This document shows, in pieces, positions 35,622-44,505 of a stretch of 64,000 nt of DNA; the stretch's first letter is position 1, and every line of letters begins with the position of its first letter. Both the position numbers and the translations under genes were made by a program. Source of the stretch: Faecalicatena_A orotica (GTDB lineage Bacteria; Bacillota; Clostridia; Lachnospirales; Lachnospiraceae); assembly GCF_040545875.1 (NCBI RefSeq), contig NZ_JBEPMR010000004.1. One strand, given 5' to 3'. The notes beneath the pieces are model-generated. The model was not told where the DNA came from. It was given only the letters and a program-made list of their open reading frames with translations, and made no database searches.

Positions 35622-37097
35622 CTAACTATTTTCCACTTCCATATTCATGCGCCTTTCGCGCACTTCACGCATACACTCATCCAACCTCTTGTCACTGAGT
35701 CCATAGAACATCTGAACGATAAAATGGATCATTGTCACAATAGCCGGCAGGATAAACGCAAGTACTAACAGCCATGTCAGTGTTGACTCCGACTGTGCCT
35801 GATTTGCCACGTAACCGGAACCGTCCAGCAGGATTCCCATGATCTGTGCCCCGAGTGCCGCACCGATCGTGATACAGAACCCGTTGATTGCAGAGATGAT
35901 TCCCGCCTGCCCTTTGCCGTTCTTCCACTCACCGTAATCTACCGTTGCCGGAATCATAACATTTGAGAAAGAATAGTATGCCCCGCTGAAAATACCGTTG
36001 AGGACAAATAACACGAATAATATCCCAAACTGCATGGAATCTGCTGCAGCTCCCGGCCCGTAAGCCCTGCACAGGACAAACAGGAGGATACTGACTGCCG
36101 CGCTTCCCACCATGCAGAACTGGTAGGCCCTTCCCGTATCTCTGAACAGTCTGATCAGGGGCTTCATAAAGAACACACCGAACATTAATGCCACCGTAAA
36201 TGCGAACATTGCCACGGAATAAAAGTCTTTCAGACCCAGATAATATGTAAATACATAGATAACCATACCATTCTTGATCGCCTGCATGATCTGCTTTAGC
36301 ACCTCACCGACCTGAAGAATAATAGCCGGGCGGTTCTTACCAAAACTCTTAAGCTGGAGAAGGAGGTTCTCGTGGTCTACCTGACGGAGATGTTCCCTGC
36401 AGGAGCCGTCCCGGTTCAGCTCATATTTCCTTGTCATAAATACATTCAGCACCTGAAACAGCATTACGGTAAGCCCGATCGTCACTGCCGCCCAGAAATA
36501 TCCCTGTGCTTCATTTCCACTATTGCCGCCAAACAGTTTTACCAGAGGGAGGAACAGAGATGCTGCGACAACCTGTGCCAGATTTGTGCACACACTTTTT
36601 ACAACTGCTATCGTCTCTCTTTCTCTTGGATTCCTCGTCATATTACAAAACTGTGCAATCTGGGGCATAAAGGAAAACGTCGCACCGATAGAGCCAAAGC
36701 ATCCATAGCAGATTGCCGCCCACCCGATCTTCAGCCCCGTACTCTCTGTCGGCAGTGCAGTAAATACACCCACAAACAGGAGAAACAATGGCACTATGCC
36801 AAATATCGCCCAGGAGCGGTAACGCCCCCACCGGTAACAGACATTGTCCAGCATATAACCGACCCACAGATCGGTGAAGCAGTCGGCGAACCGGGCAACC
36901 AGCATAATCGTTCCCGCCACCGTGGCGCTTAAGCCAACCACATCGGTGTAAAAATAAACCAGATAGTATCCGAATATAACCCATGAAACCTGAAAACTAT
37001 ATGCGCCGTACATACTGTGTATAATCTTATCGTACCACGGCACCTTCGCTGTCGTTGAAGTAAAATCAATATCGTATGGATCTCTTCTATTTCTCAA
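35622..37097 (-). CDS. GPH family sugar:cation symporter (MFS, 491 aa)
   Basis: A 12-segment membrane symporter of the glycoside-pentoside-hexuronide family, related to melibiose and glucuronide carriers. The N-terminal FGYYLVYFYTDVVGL segment and the LVARFADCFTDLWVGYMLDN region (partial) with conserved Asp residues are typical, as is the WGRYRSW loop. It is flanked by the two dehydrogenase copies and begins 53 bases after copy 2. A small neutral or amino-bearing glycoside or polyol is the likely cargo. The exact one is not readable. Confidence 0.91.
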   Translation of the reverse strand: MRNRRDPYDIDFTSTTAKVPWYDKIIHSMYGAYSFQVSWVIFGYYLVYFYTDVVGLSATVAGTIMLVARFADCFTDLWVGYMLDNVCYRWGRYRSWAIFGIVPLFLLFVGVFTALPTESTGLKIGWAAICYGCFGSIGATFSFMPQIAQFCNMTRNPRERETIAVVKSVCTNLAQVVAASLFLPLVKLFGGNSGNEAQGYFWAAVTIGLTVMLFQVLNVFMTRKYELNRDGSCREHLRQVDHENLLLQLKSFGKNRPAIILQVGEVLKQIMQAIKNGMVIYVFTYYLGLKDFYSVAMFAFTVALMFGVFFMKPLIRLFRDTGRAYQFCMVGSAAVSILLFVLCRAYGPGAAADSMQFGILFVLFVLNGIFSGAYYSFSNVMIPATVDYGEWKNGKGQAGIISAINGFCITIGAALGAQIMGILLDGSGYVANQAQSESTLTWLLVLAFILPAIVTMIHFIVQMFYGLSDKRLDECMREVRERRMNMEVENS

Positions 37098-37150
37098 AAC
37101 ATCATCCTCCCTGTCCTGCTTATACTACTTGGGTCCGGCCCTGTCGGGCG

Positions 37151-38188
37151 TTAGTTCTCCCACGCTCCGTATTTGACAGTCACTTTATCTTTGATCATCT
37201 GGCAGAATTCGTCTGTTACCTCAAAGTCATTCACAACTGTATACCAGTAACCGTTGTTTTCGAGGAATTCTTTTTCATACTTGATTGCAGCAAATACATC
37301 GTCCCATGTAAGCCCCATTCCTTCAGGCCTGATCTCGACGCCCGCCCTGTGGATGATATCAAGGATTCCGTCAGGATCGTTGCCACCCATTGCAGATCCG
37401 ACGAAGATTCCCAGGCATACCGGCTGTCCGTGGATGAATTTCTTCTTTGTCATGTACTCTAATGTATAGAATAGGAAGTGGTCGCTTCCCTCGATCGGCC
37501 TTGGGTTCCAGCCGTTGTTGTGGAACGCCCCGCCGCCCCATCTTAAACCTTCTGTCAGGATGCGGATTCCTTTTTCATTTAGCGCATAGATATCATCAAG
37601 CCCGTCTACGACTGACTGGAATACTTCTCTGACTTCTGCAGCCATTTCTTCGTCATATGGCCACTTTTCTTCGCATTTTCCCTGGTCTGCGGCATATTTC
37701 CAGTCGAACAGTGAGTTGTTATAGCACAGTACATCGCAGACACCGCTTCTATTGAGCGCTTTCGGTCCGTTCTGGATAACATCATAGTCCACATAAACTG
37801 CAACCGGCTCTACATAACCTACATACTTTACAACGCTGTTGAAACGAACTCCCGCGCGGTGTCCGAATACTGCATTAGTTGCAATCGAGGTTGGAACCTG
37901 ATACAGAGGCATATGACTCTTCCATGCTACCATTTTAGCATAATCTACAGCCTGTCCGCCACCAAGGCCTATGACAGATTCAAACTTTGGAAGTTTTTCA
38001 ACATTTTCCATAATCTCGTCATATTCGAGAGTTTTTACAAAGTGCACGATGCAGTCATCGTCGAATTCGTCTTTAAAGGTATCCCATAAATCTTCCATCG
38101 TAACTACCAGATATGGCCTCTGTACAATGTTCTTCAATTCTCCTACCAGATTGCGACCGTAAATTGTTGTAAATAATTTCTTTGCCAT
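37151..38188 (-). CDS. Iron-containing alcohol dehydrogenase family protein, copy 2 (345 aa)
   Basis: Paralogue of copy 1 with the same motifs: GLGGGQAVDYAK for cofactor binding and GAFHNNGWNPRPIEG and KFIHGQP for metal. The differing residues cluster at the C terminus (about 307-345). Many synonymous differences separate the genes, yet one 111-bp block is identical, suggesting gene conversion. It has its own promoter and operator and leads into the GPH symporter gene. Confidence 0.87.
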   Translation of the reverse strand: MAKKLFTTIYGRNLVGELKNIVQRPYLVVTMEDLWDTFKDEFDDDCIVHFVKTLEYDEIMENVEKLPKFESVIGLGGGQAVDYAKMVAWKSHMPLYQVPTSIATNAVFGHRAGVRFNSVVKYVGYVEPVAVYVDYDVIQNGPKALNRSGVCDVLCYNNSLFDWKYAADQGKCEEKWPYDEEMAAEVREVFQSVVDGLDDIYALNEKGIRILTEGLRWGGGAFHNNGWNPRPIEGSDHFLFYTLEYMTKKKFIHGQPVCLGIFVGSAMGGNDPDGILDIIHRAGVEIRPEGMGLTWDDVFAAIKYEKEFLENNGYWYTVVNDFEVTDEFCQMIKDKVTVKYGAWEN

Positions 38189-38251
38189 AATACATTTCTC
38201 CTTCTTTTCTATTATCTCGTTGTTGTTTTCCTATTCATAAACTTTATTTCT

Positions 38252-38275
38252 AAATAGTGTTTATAAATATTATTT
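38252..38275. promoter_or_regulatory. 24-bp palindromic operator at copy 2 promoter
   Basis: A nearly perfect palindrome: arms AAATAGTG and ATATTATTT flank TTTATAAA, and only purine/purine or pyrimidine/pyrimidine changes break the symmetry. It starts 6 bases downstream of the -10 box. It is the best candidate for the ROK regulator binding site. Confidence 0.75.
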
Positions 38276-38281
38276 AACATT

Positions 38282-38310
38282 ATAATACGCGTATATTCCC
38301 GATATGTCAA
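38282..38310 (-). promoter_or_regulatory. Promoter of the dehydrogenase copy 2 and symporter operon
   Basis: TTGACA (38305-38310) and TATTAT (38282-38287) on the minus strand with a 17-base spacer. Confidence 0.75.
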
Positions 38311-38356
38311 TTCTTACAAATTCACAAATAACAAGGAAGATTTTTATGCACTTTTA

Positions 38357-38390
38357 ACAAAAAAATGCCCTGCAGTCTAAGCAGGACATT
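38357..38390 (-). terminator. Terminator after the radical SAM gene
   Basis: On the minus strand AATGTCCTGC pairs with GCAGGGCATT (one mismatch) around a 7-base loop, and seven Ts follow. Confidence 0.85.
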
Positions 38391-38417
38391 TCCAAATGTC
38401 ATCCCTATGTTCTTCCA

Positions 38418-39014
38418 TCAGGCAAACTTCCTGATCTTCAACTCTACTCCCAGTGATTCTGCCAATTCCCGGCTTGCCTGAATATCCTCTTCCGGCAATA
38501 CATCTACAATGGTCATCCTTACATGTGGGATCACCCCTTTGCATTCCACGGCAAAATCCAGCATTGCTTCGAATGCATTCTCAAATTTCGGCCGTGTCAC
38601 ATCCATATACGCCTCCTTTGTCGGTGCATTCAGACTGATGGATACCGAATCCACCACCTCTGCAAGAACAGGAACAATGTCCCTCTCATGATAGAGATTT
38701 CCAAGTCCATTCGTGTTGACCCTTATCGCAACCCCGTATTTTTCCTTCGCATACTTCGCAGAAGCAATCATATTGTCCAGTGCACAGGTCGGCTCTCCAT
38801 AGCCGCAGTATACGAGTTCCGTATACCCTGTGAAATCAAATGCATCCATCGCCGCAATAATCTCCACCAGCGTCGGATCAGCCTTATGCCACAATGTCTC
38901 TGCATCACCGACACCGTCCTCATGGCTGCGGATGCAGAACCGGCATCTGCAGTCACAGAGATTCGTGATATTTGCGTAAACCTGATTTTTATAAGTATAC
39001 AGTATATCTGCCAT
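38418..39014 (-). CDS. TatD-associated radical SAM protein (198 aa)
   Basis: A short radical SAM enzyme of the TatD-linked type often seen beside or fused with tatD in Clostridia. C20, C24 and C27 (in NLCDCRCRFCIRS) bind the 4Fe-4S cluster that cleaves S-adenosylmethionine. YCGYGEPT is the SAM-binding GGE-like motif and VNTNGLGN and SISLNAP follow. It lacks the C-terminal extra-cluster domain of larger enzymes. No tatD gene is adjacent in this window. Its reaction is unknown. Confidence 0.88.
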   Translation of the reverse strand: MADILYTYKNQVYANITNLCDCRCRFCIRSHEDGVGDAETLWHKADPTLVEIIAAMDAFDFTGYTELVYCGYGEPTCALDNMIASAKYAKEKYGVAIRVNTNGLGNLYHERDIVPVLAEVVDSVSISLNAPTKEAYMDVTRPKFENAFEAMLDFAVECKGVIPHVRMTIVDVLPEEDIQASRELAESLGVELKIRKFA

Positions 39015-39043
39015 ATTAATTTCCTCTCTTTTTTCCCTGCCTG

Positions 39044-39565
39044 TTATTCACACATATGCAGTATTTTCTGGGTTTTATTCTTCACATGCGCCTTATCCAT
39101 TGCTGCTGCCAGCACAAGGAAAATGACTGCGCTCCCGCCGGACTGCACCGCACTTCCGGCAAACGATGCCAGCGGCGCTATAAAGGAGCCAAACAGAATT
39201 CCTTCTGCAAGATAATACCCGGAGGCGGAGATAACTGCCGCAAGGAAAGGTGCCGCAATGTTTCTCTGCGCAAGGATTCTGCCTTCTTTACTCGTAAAAG
39301 GCAGTGTAATCAACATCTTGATGATAATCGTCGCCGGAGCCCACATCGGCGCCGTCAGGATATCCGCCATTCCGCCTCCGATTGCAGCCGCCGTGAGCGC
39401 GTATGGCCTCGGGAGAAAAACTGCCGCCATATAAATCAGTGCATCCCCGAAATGAATATACCCTCCGTTTGCACCGTAAGGGATATGGCAGATATAGGCT
39501 GTCATCACCGTAATCATAGCCGCAAACAGACCTGTCATAGTAACTTTTGATGTGTTGCTTTTCAT
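39044..39565 (-). CDS. ECF transporter S component, probably for vitamin B6 (173 aa)
   Basis: A small membrane substrate-capture subunit with five or six hydrophobic segments and the GGYIHFGDALIYMAA element of this ECF-S subgroup. It pairs with a shared EcfAAT module encoded elsewhere. It lies 18 bases after the pyridoxamine kinase gene on the same strand, which supports pyridoxine or pyridoxamine as cargo (a PdxU-type role). Another vitamin is possible. Confidence 0.85.
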   Translation of the reverse strand: MKSNTSKVTMTGLFAAMITVMTAYICHIPYGANGGYIHFGDALIYMAAVFLPRPYALTAAAIGGGMADILTAPMWAPATIIIKMLITLPFTSKEGRILAQRNIAAPFLAAVISASGYYLAEGILFGSFIAPLASFAGSAVQSGGSAVIFLVLAAAMDKAHVKNKTQKILHMCE

Positions 39566-39583
39566 GCTCTTAGGCCTCCTTTT

Positions 39584-40450
39584 CTACTGGTTGGTATTCT
39601 TCATCAGCATACCGAGGAACTGTTCATAATTCACCCCGTCGTTGCGCGGGATATTTTCCTTCACAGAATCCACAATCGCCCGCTCAATAAAACCTCCGGC
39701 CAGCCGGATACTTTCTGTTATCTTATCACCACGCGCAATTCCCGCCGCTATGACAGATGCGAAAAGGTCACCCGTTCCGGAATAGCTCCCCCCTACATAT
39801 GGAAATGCAGAGAGACTCACCTGTTTACCGGATACTGCAAGGTTTCCCATCTTCTCCACACCGTCTTCCCCATCCAGAAAATGGATTCCGGTCACCACAA
39901 CGGTATCCGGTCCCTTTTTAATCACGTTCCTCGCCATCTGTTCCACGATAGTCAAAAGATTCCGCTCATCCGTCATATTCTGGATCATCCTGTAGTCCGT
40001 ATCCGTCAGCAGGCAGAGCTCTGTCAGGTTAGGGGTAATCGCATCCGCTTTCCAGACAAGTTCCTTCATAAGGCTTAAAAGCCGGTCTGTAAACATGGCA
40101 TATACATTGCCATTATCCCCCATGACCGGATCAACTAAAAGAAACGTATTCTTCCTTTGAAATGTCTTTAAAAATGTAAATATATTCTCAATCTGGTGCT
40201 CACTTGCCACAAATCCGGTATAAATTCCGTCAAACTGAGCATCCATCTTCTCCCATTCCTGCCGGAAGTTTTCCATTTTATCTGTGTAATCATCGCAGAA
40301 ATAACTCGGGTACCCTGTCTGTGCGCTTAAGACCGCAGTAGGCAGGGGACACGGCTGGACCCCCATTGCCGCGATCACCGAAATGGCAGCGGTGAGGGAG
40401 CATCTTCCAAATCCTGATAAATCATTGATGACAGCAATTTTTTTAGTCAT
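39584..40450 (-). CDS. Pyridoxamine/pyridoxine kinase, PdxY-like (288 aa)
   Basis: A ribokinase-fold kinase that phosphorylates vitamin B6 vitamers for PLP salvage. NDLSGFGRCSL starts the substrate site, AQTGYPS and DPVMGDNG follow, and SGTGDLFA (about 225-232) holds the catalytic Asp and anion hole. The adjacent ECF-S gene fits a B6 uptake and trapping pair. Several PLP enzymes in the window would use the product. Confidence 0.9.
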   Translation of the reverse strand: MTKKIAVINDLSGFGRCSLTAAISVIAAMGVQPCPLPTAVLSAQTGYPSYFCDDYTDKMENFRQEWEKMDAQFDGIYTGFVASEHQIENIFTFLKTFQRKNTFLLVDPVMGDNGNVYAMFTDRLLSLMKELVWKADAITPNLTELCLLTDTDYRMIQNMTDERNLLTIVEQMARNVIKKGPDTVVVTGIHFLDGEDGVEKMGNLAVSGKQVSLSAFPYVGGSYSGTGDLFASVIAAGIARGDKITESIRLAGGFIERAIVDSVKENIPRNDGVNYEQFLGMLMKNTNQ

Positions 40451-40581
40451 AATACAGCCTCATTTCTTTTCTATGGTAATGATGGAATTCTTCTACTTGC
40501 ATGACATCATATCACAGAAGTGGTTTACTCAAAACGTCCAGTTATACCATATTTAAGCAAGCCAGTTTTTTTCAATGAAAC

Positions 40582-40629
40582 AAAAAGGAGTGCTGCAAAA
40601 TGTGATTACTCATCATTTTGCAGCACCCC
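40582..40629 (-). terminator. Terminator of the glycine reductase operon
   Basis: A 16-bp stem on the minus strand (GGGGTGCTGCAAAATG with its near-perfect complement) has an 11-base loop and five Ts. It lies 73 bases after grdD. Confidence 0.9.
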
Positions 40630-40701
40630 TATTACATTGTCCTATTCCTCCACGATTGTCCATACGCGGACCGGAAGACCGGCCGCCTTACACGAACCGC
40701 T

Positions 40702-41880
40702 TTAATCTGCGATATATCCGCCCTTTTTCAGCTCTTCCTTTGCCTTCGCAAGGTTTGCATCGGCTACAAGGATAATCGGTCCTGTACAGCCCATTCCGCT
40801 TTCTGCATACACTCCGATCTTCCAGAGTGCCTGAACGCCGTCTTCCAGATCCATGATCTCGATTCCCGCGATCTGTGCAGTAACTACTTCTTTTGCCGGC
40901 GCTGTTACAACTTCCTGTGCCACTGCGGATTTGTCAGAAGCTTTTCTGGCTGCAAGTATATCTGCAAGTCCTGCTTTATTTGCTGCTGCAAATTCTGCTG
41001 CTGCCACTTTGAAAATTCTGCCTTTTACAAGCTGTGCCGCATAACGGATCGCTCCTGCAATGAGAGGCGCCCCTGATGCACGTGAAATGATCATGACAAG
41101 CTGGTCATATCCTTCGCCTATTCCCGGGCCATATCCGTATCCTGATGCTTCATAGCTGCCGCCTGTTGTGAAGGAGGACAGCATTTTGATCAGGATATTT
41201 CCGGATAAGGAATCACATACCATGATGTCCGGTGTCCCCTGGAGGACATCGTTTCCTCTCATGACACATCCTCCGTCAGCTCTTGCTGACTCAGCAAAAT
41301 TGATGTGATAGCCGTTATCTTTTAACTGCTTCAGAGCGATCTCTGTCTGGCGCGCTCCGTCCACATTCAGAATTCCGACTGTAGGTTCTGCATTTCCGCA
41401 TGCTTTTGCTGCAATGATTCCGTAAATTGCATTTTTGATCATGCCTTCAATACGGTCAGCACTGGATGTACCCGTTGTTGTTGCCACATACATCTCTCTG
41501 CCCCTGCCCGGTGTCACAGCGCGTCCTACTGTAGATACGCCGATCGGGAACGGGTAATGCATGGTAACTGCTCCGTCTACTTTCTTTTCTTTCAGAAGTT
41601 CTTCCATCTTCTTGTGGGCCGCTTCTTCATCTTCAACCTTTACAGTGATAACATTGCCTGAAGAATTTCCATTCTCTTCTGACTCTAAAGTTCCAATGTA
41701 ATATACATCTATTCCGTCTTTTGCAGCGGCAATTGCTGCTTCCATTGCGTTTGCTTCACCATGTTCGCTGCCCATGCCTGTCAGTGCAATTTTCGGTCTT
41801 TTACCGAAGCTTCCTGTCTCCAGGCCCTCCGCCATCTGAAGGAAGGTATCGGCGATCATTTTCTGAATATTATCTGCCAT
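40702..41880 (-). CDS. grdD: Glycine/sarcosine/betaine reductase complex component C, alpha subunit (392 aa)
   Basis: GrdD, with GrdC, forms the acetyl-phosphate-releasing protein C, which turns the carboxymethyl-selenocysteine intermediate on protein A into acetyl phosphate. The chain resembles phosphate acyltransferases of the PlsX/Pta type, with MGSEHGEANAM, GTSSADRIEGM and GSYEASGYGYGPGIGEGYD (partial). The start is placed at the ATG with GGGAGG 8 bases upstream. A GTG two codons earlier is too close to that site. It is the last gene of the operon. Confidence 0.94.
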   Translation of the reverse strand: MADNIQKMIADTFLQMAEGLETGSFGKRPKIALTGMGSEHGEANAMEAAIAAAKDGIDVYYIGTLESEENGNSSGNVITVKVEDEEAAHKKMEELLKEKKVDGAVTMHYPFPIGVSTVGRAVTPGRGREMYVATTTGTSSADRIEGMIKNAIYGIIAAKACGNAEPTVGILNVDGARQTEIALKQLKDNGYHINFAESARADGGCVMRGNDVLQGTPDIMVCDSLSGNILIKMLSSFTTGGSYEASGYGYGPGIGEGYDQLVMIISRASGAPLIAGAIRYAAQLVKGRIFKVAAAEFAAANKAGLADILAARKASDKSAVAQEVVTAPAKEVVTAQIAGIEIMDLEDGVQALWKIGVYAESGMGCTGPIILVADANLAKAKEELKKGGYIAD

Positions 41881-41894
41881 AGTCACTGCCTCCC

Positions 41895-43436
41895 TTACTC
41901 TGCCAGTAAAGAAGCTGCAAAATCCTTCATTGCGTTTGCGATCATCTTCTTTACTTCATCCTCTGAAACACCTGCGTCTGCTGCACTCTCCTGTGCTGCT
42001 GTATTTCCGTGCATTACAAAGGATACACCATCGAATAAGTTTGTCATTCTTCCAAGGAACAGACTTCCCTTACCGATGATCATTGCATTATTGATCCGGC
42101 CTTCTTTGATGTCTTCACTTGCGAATCCGATATAAGGCACACCTGAAGGAATATGTCCCTGTGTAGGAGCCCATCCGGTAAGTCCGTGTGAAGCTGTGAA
42201 ATCAGCCAGTGCTTTTCTGTCGAGCTCGCCGCGTTTTACAGCAAGCGCACCAATCATCTTGTAATTGGCAAGCGGAACATCTCCTGCACCTGCCGGTTTT
42301 GTGATGTCCGGGTTCTGGAGCTCCGGTGCAAATTTGTCAATATCTGTAATCTTCATGCCCACTCTGTCAAGTGATTCTGTTACAAGGCTTCCGATAACTG
42401 CCTGCGGTGCAGAACCGGTTCCTACACTGTGGCGTCCCAGAAGATTCAGGTCGATCTCAGCGCTGACTCCGTCATTTTCAGAAATAACAACAGCAAATCC
42501 GCCGAGGCAGTCTTCTAAGATTGGAAGGCCTTTCTTGATGTGGTCCTTTCCGTTCATTCCCAGTTTCGCGGTACATCCGCCTGCTGTTACAACAACCGTC
42601 TTGTACGCACCTGATTTAACCAGTGCTGCCGCTTCAATTACTGCGTGTACAGGTGCCGCACAGAATCCTCTTACGTCTGATCCGGATGCGCTGACAAGTC
42701 CTGCCACTTCGGCTGCTGCCTTTGCAAAGTTTCCGCCGCCTCTCTGGTTCATATCGCCGCATGCTTCCTCTGCACAGTCGATAACATATTCAACATCAGA
42801 CTTCTCAATTCCTGCATTGCGTACTGCATAAAGCAGGGCAAGAACGCTGGATGCCTTGCTCATCAGGTTTTCATGCATAACATGTGAAGATAAATTCACA
42901 TCAATATCATGTGCCGGTTTTACACATCCAACCAGTTTATTCTGGAAGTACAGGCCCTCTGCGTGATCATTGTTTACGAATTCTTCGATCTCAGAGAGTT
43001 CAGCGCCTTCCGTGATTTTTTCTACGATATCTTCTGAAATGATCGGGTTTTTCGCAAATGCTTCTTTGTATTCTGCAACAAAACCTTTTTCCAGTTTTAC
43101 AACCTCGAACATGTCACATGCCTGTACAAGGAATAAGAATTCTTCCTCCGGCATGATCTCGCCGAATTTTCCGTAACGGCCGGCATCTTCTTTCTTCTTG
43201 TCATACCACGGAAATTCTACCCCTGTAAGCTCATCAGGATGTACATTTCCGATATAAGTCTGGTTCGGCCAGTAGGAAACTGCTTCCTCATAGGAACGCA
43301 GGTGGTTTGGCACTTCTTTTAAATACTCTGATTCCGGGTTAACAATCTTCTCTGTTGTCTGTGTTGTACCATTATATAAAACCATATCAGGAGTATGTAC
43401 TAATACATAGCTTGCTCCTTTAATTACACTGTTCAT
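41895..43436 (-). CDS. grdC: Glycine/sarcosine/betaine reductase complex component C, beta subunit (513 aa)
   Basis: The ketoacyl-synthase-like subunit of protein C that accepts the acyl group on a Cys before phosphorolysis. SGSDVRGFCAAPVHAVIEAA carries the probable active-site Cys and VVVTAGGCTAKLG follows. Length and order before grdD are as in known glycine reductase operons. It is preceded by a terminator-like hairpin after grdA, which may set component ratios. Confidence 0.94.
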   Translation of the reverse strand: MNSVIKGASYVLVHTPDMVLYNGTTQTTEKIVNPESEYLKEVPNHLRSYEEAVSYWPNQTYIGNVHPDELTGVEFPWYDKKKEDAGRYGKFGEIMPEEEFLFLVQACDMFEVVKLEKGFVAEYKEAFAKNPIISEDIVEKITEGAELSEIEEFVNNDHAEGLYFQNKLVGCVKPAHDIDVNLSSHVMHENLMSKASSVLALLYAVRNAGIEKSDVEYVIDCAEEACGDMNQRGGGNFAKAAAEVAGLVSASGSDVRGFCAAPVHAVIEAAALVKSGAYKTVVVTAGGCTAKLGMNGKDHIKKGLPILEDCLGGFAVVISENDGVSAEIDLNLLGRHSVGTGSAPQAVIGSLVTESLDRVGMKITDIDKFAPELQNPDITKPAGAGDVPLANYKMIGALAVKRGELDRKALADFTASHGLTGWAPTQGHIPSGVPYIGFASEDIKEGRINNAMIIGKGSLFLGRMTNLFDGVSFVMHGNTAAQESAADAGVSEDEVKKMIANAMKDFAASLLAE

Positions 43437-43510
43437 TGGTTTTCCGCCTTTCTTAAGCTCATATAGTTTGATTCGTGATATAAATTCCGGTAAGGAACTG
43501 TATTAACAGG

Positions 43511-43562
43511 AAAAAAAAGAGGGCAGGCCCTTATCGGGTACACTTAAGGCCTGCCCCTCTTA
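43511..43562 (-). terminator. Terminator-like hairpin between grdA and grdC
   Basis: On the minus strand AAGAGGGGCAGGCC pairs with GGGCCTGCCCTCTT (one mismatch) and eight Ts follow. It should end much of the grdA transcript and allow partial read-through to grdCD, giving excess protein A. Confidence 0.88.
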
Positions 43563-43597
43563 ACTTGTGAAGTAGAACTAACAGTCTATAAGTTTTA

Positions 43598-44068
43598 TTA
43601 GAACTTGCAGTACTGCTCTCTGATGTCGGTCATTTCATTGATAATATCATCAACATCGAGTACCATTTCCATCATACTGATCTGTTCATCATAAACGGCT
43701 TCATCAAATTCTTCTTTCATCTCTGGTTCACATACGTGATATACCTGAAGTCCAAGCTGGACTCCTGTCAATGGACCTGCAAAAGTAGGATCACCTGCTG
43801 TTACAGTCTCAGCTGCAAGACCTGCAGCTTCGCCTTCTGCAGCACCGAGAACTACTACTAAGTTCTCTGCACCGTATTCGTCAGCAAATTCTTTTACCCT
43901 CTTCTGATTCTCTAAGTCCATTGCGCCTGCGCTCGTTCAGACGAAACATTCCGTGGATGAAAATACAATTTCAGCGCCGGCAGTTTTTACACATTCTGCG
44001 ATAGCCGGTCCCGGAATTCCATCACGGTCTCCGATAATTATTGCTTTTTTACCTTCTAAGATAGCCAT
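43598..44068 (-). CDS. grdA: Glycine reductase selenoprotein A (156 aa including Sec44)
   Basis: Protein A carries the substrate-derived carboxymethyl group on selenocysteine. The frame runs from the ATG at 44068 to 43598 with a single in-frame TGA at 43937-43939, in the context CFV-U-TSAGAM, the exact GrdA active-site signature. Without recoding, the gene would look truncated to its C-terminal 107 residues starting at 43921. The N terminus MAILEGKKAIIIGDRDG matches GrdA. It lies between trxA and grdC. Confidence 0.96.
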
Positions 44069-44137
44069 AATTATTCGATCTCCTTTCTTGTAAGTTATAT
44101 CACTCATCTTGTAATCTATGATCTAGAAAACATCTAA

Positions 44138-44455
44138 TTAGATGTATTTCTTAATCATTGCTTCAATGCTCTCAGGAGTAGCATCATCTTTCACTACTTC
44201 GTCGATCTTCTCTCCGCCTTTGTAAATTGCCATAACAGGAAGTCCAAGAACTTTCTGTGCAATCGCAAGACGACGTGCTTTTGTTGTATTCAAAGATGTA
44301 AATTTCATCTTATCGCCATATGTCTCTGCAAATTCATGTACCTTCGGCATCAGTGCCTGGCATGGCACACAGCCGTCTCCGTAGAAATCTACGAATACAT
44401 ATCCTTCTGCTTTTAAAACTTCTTCCTCAAAATTAGTCTTATCCAAATCTACCAT
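44138..44455 (-). CDS. trxA: Thioredoxin of the glycine reductase system (105 aa)
   Basis: Supplies electrons to protein A. The active site is G-C29-V-P-C32 instead of the usual WCGPC, a known trait of glycine-reductase-linked thioredoxins. The cis-Pro in LGLPVMAIYKGG is present. It is a normal-length single thioredoxin domain and is followed by grdA after 69 bases. Confidence 0.95.
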   Translation of the reverse strand: MVDLDKTNFEEEVLKAEGYVFVDFYGDGCVPCQALMPKVHEFAETYGDKMKFTSLNTTKARRLAIAQKVLGLPVMAIYKGGEKIDEVVKDDATPESIEAMIKKYI

Positions 44456-44505
44456 TGGTCAAACCCTCCATTCTTGTAAAGTACTTCCTTTGGTTACTGT
44501 ATGTC

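Noticed and set aside
34494..38188. The two dehydrogenase genes as an assembly duplication
   Set aside because: They differ at many silent sites and about 12 residues and have separate promoters, so they are real paralogues.
38523..39215. Open frame of 230 codons on the plus strand
   Set aside because: It lies opposite the radical SAM gene and part of the ECF-S gene and shows no recognisable domain; the opposite-strand genes have clear motifs.
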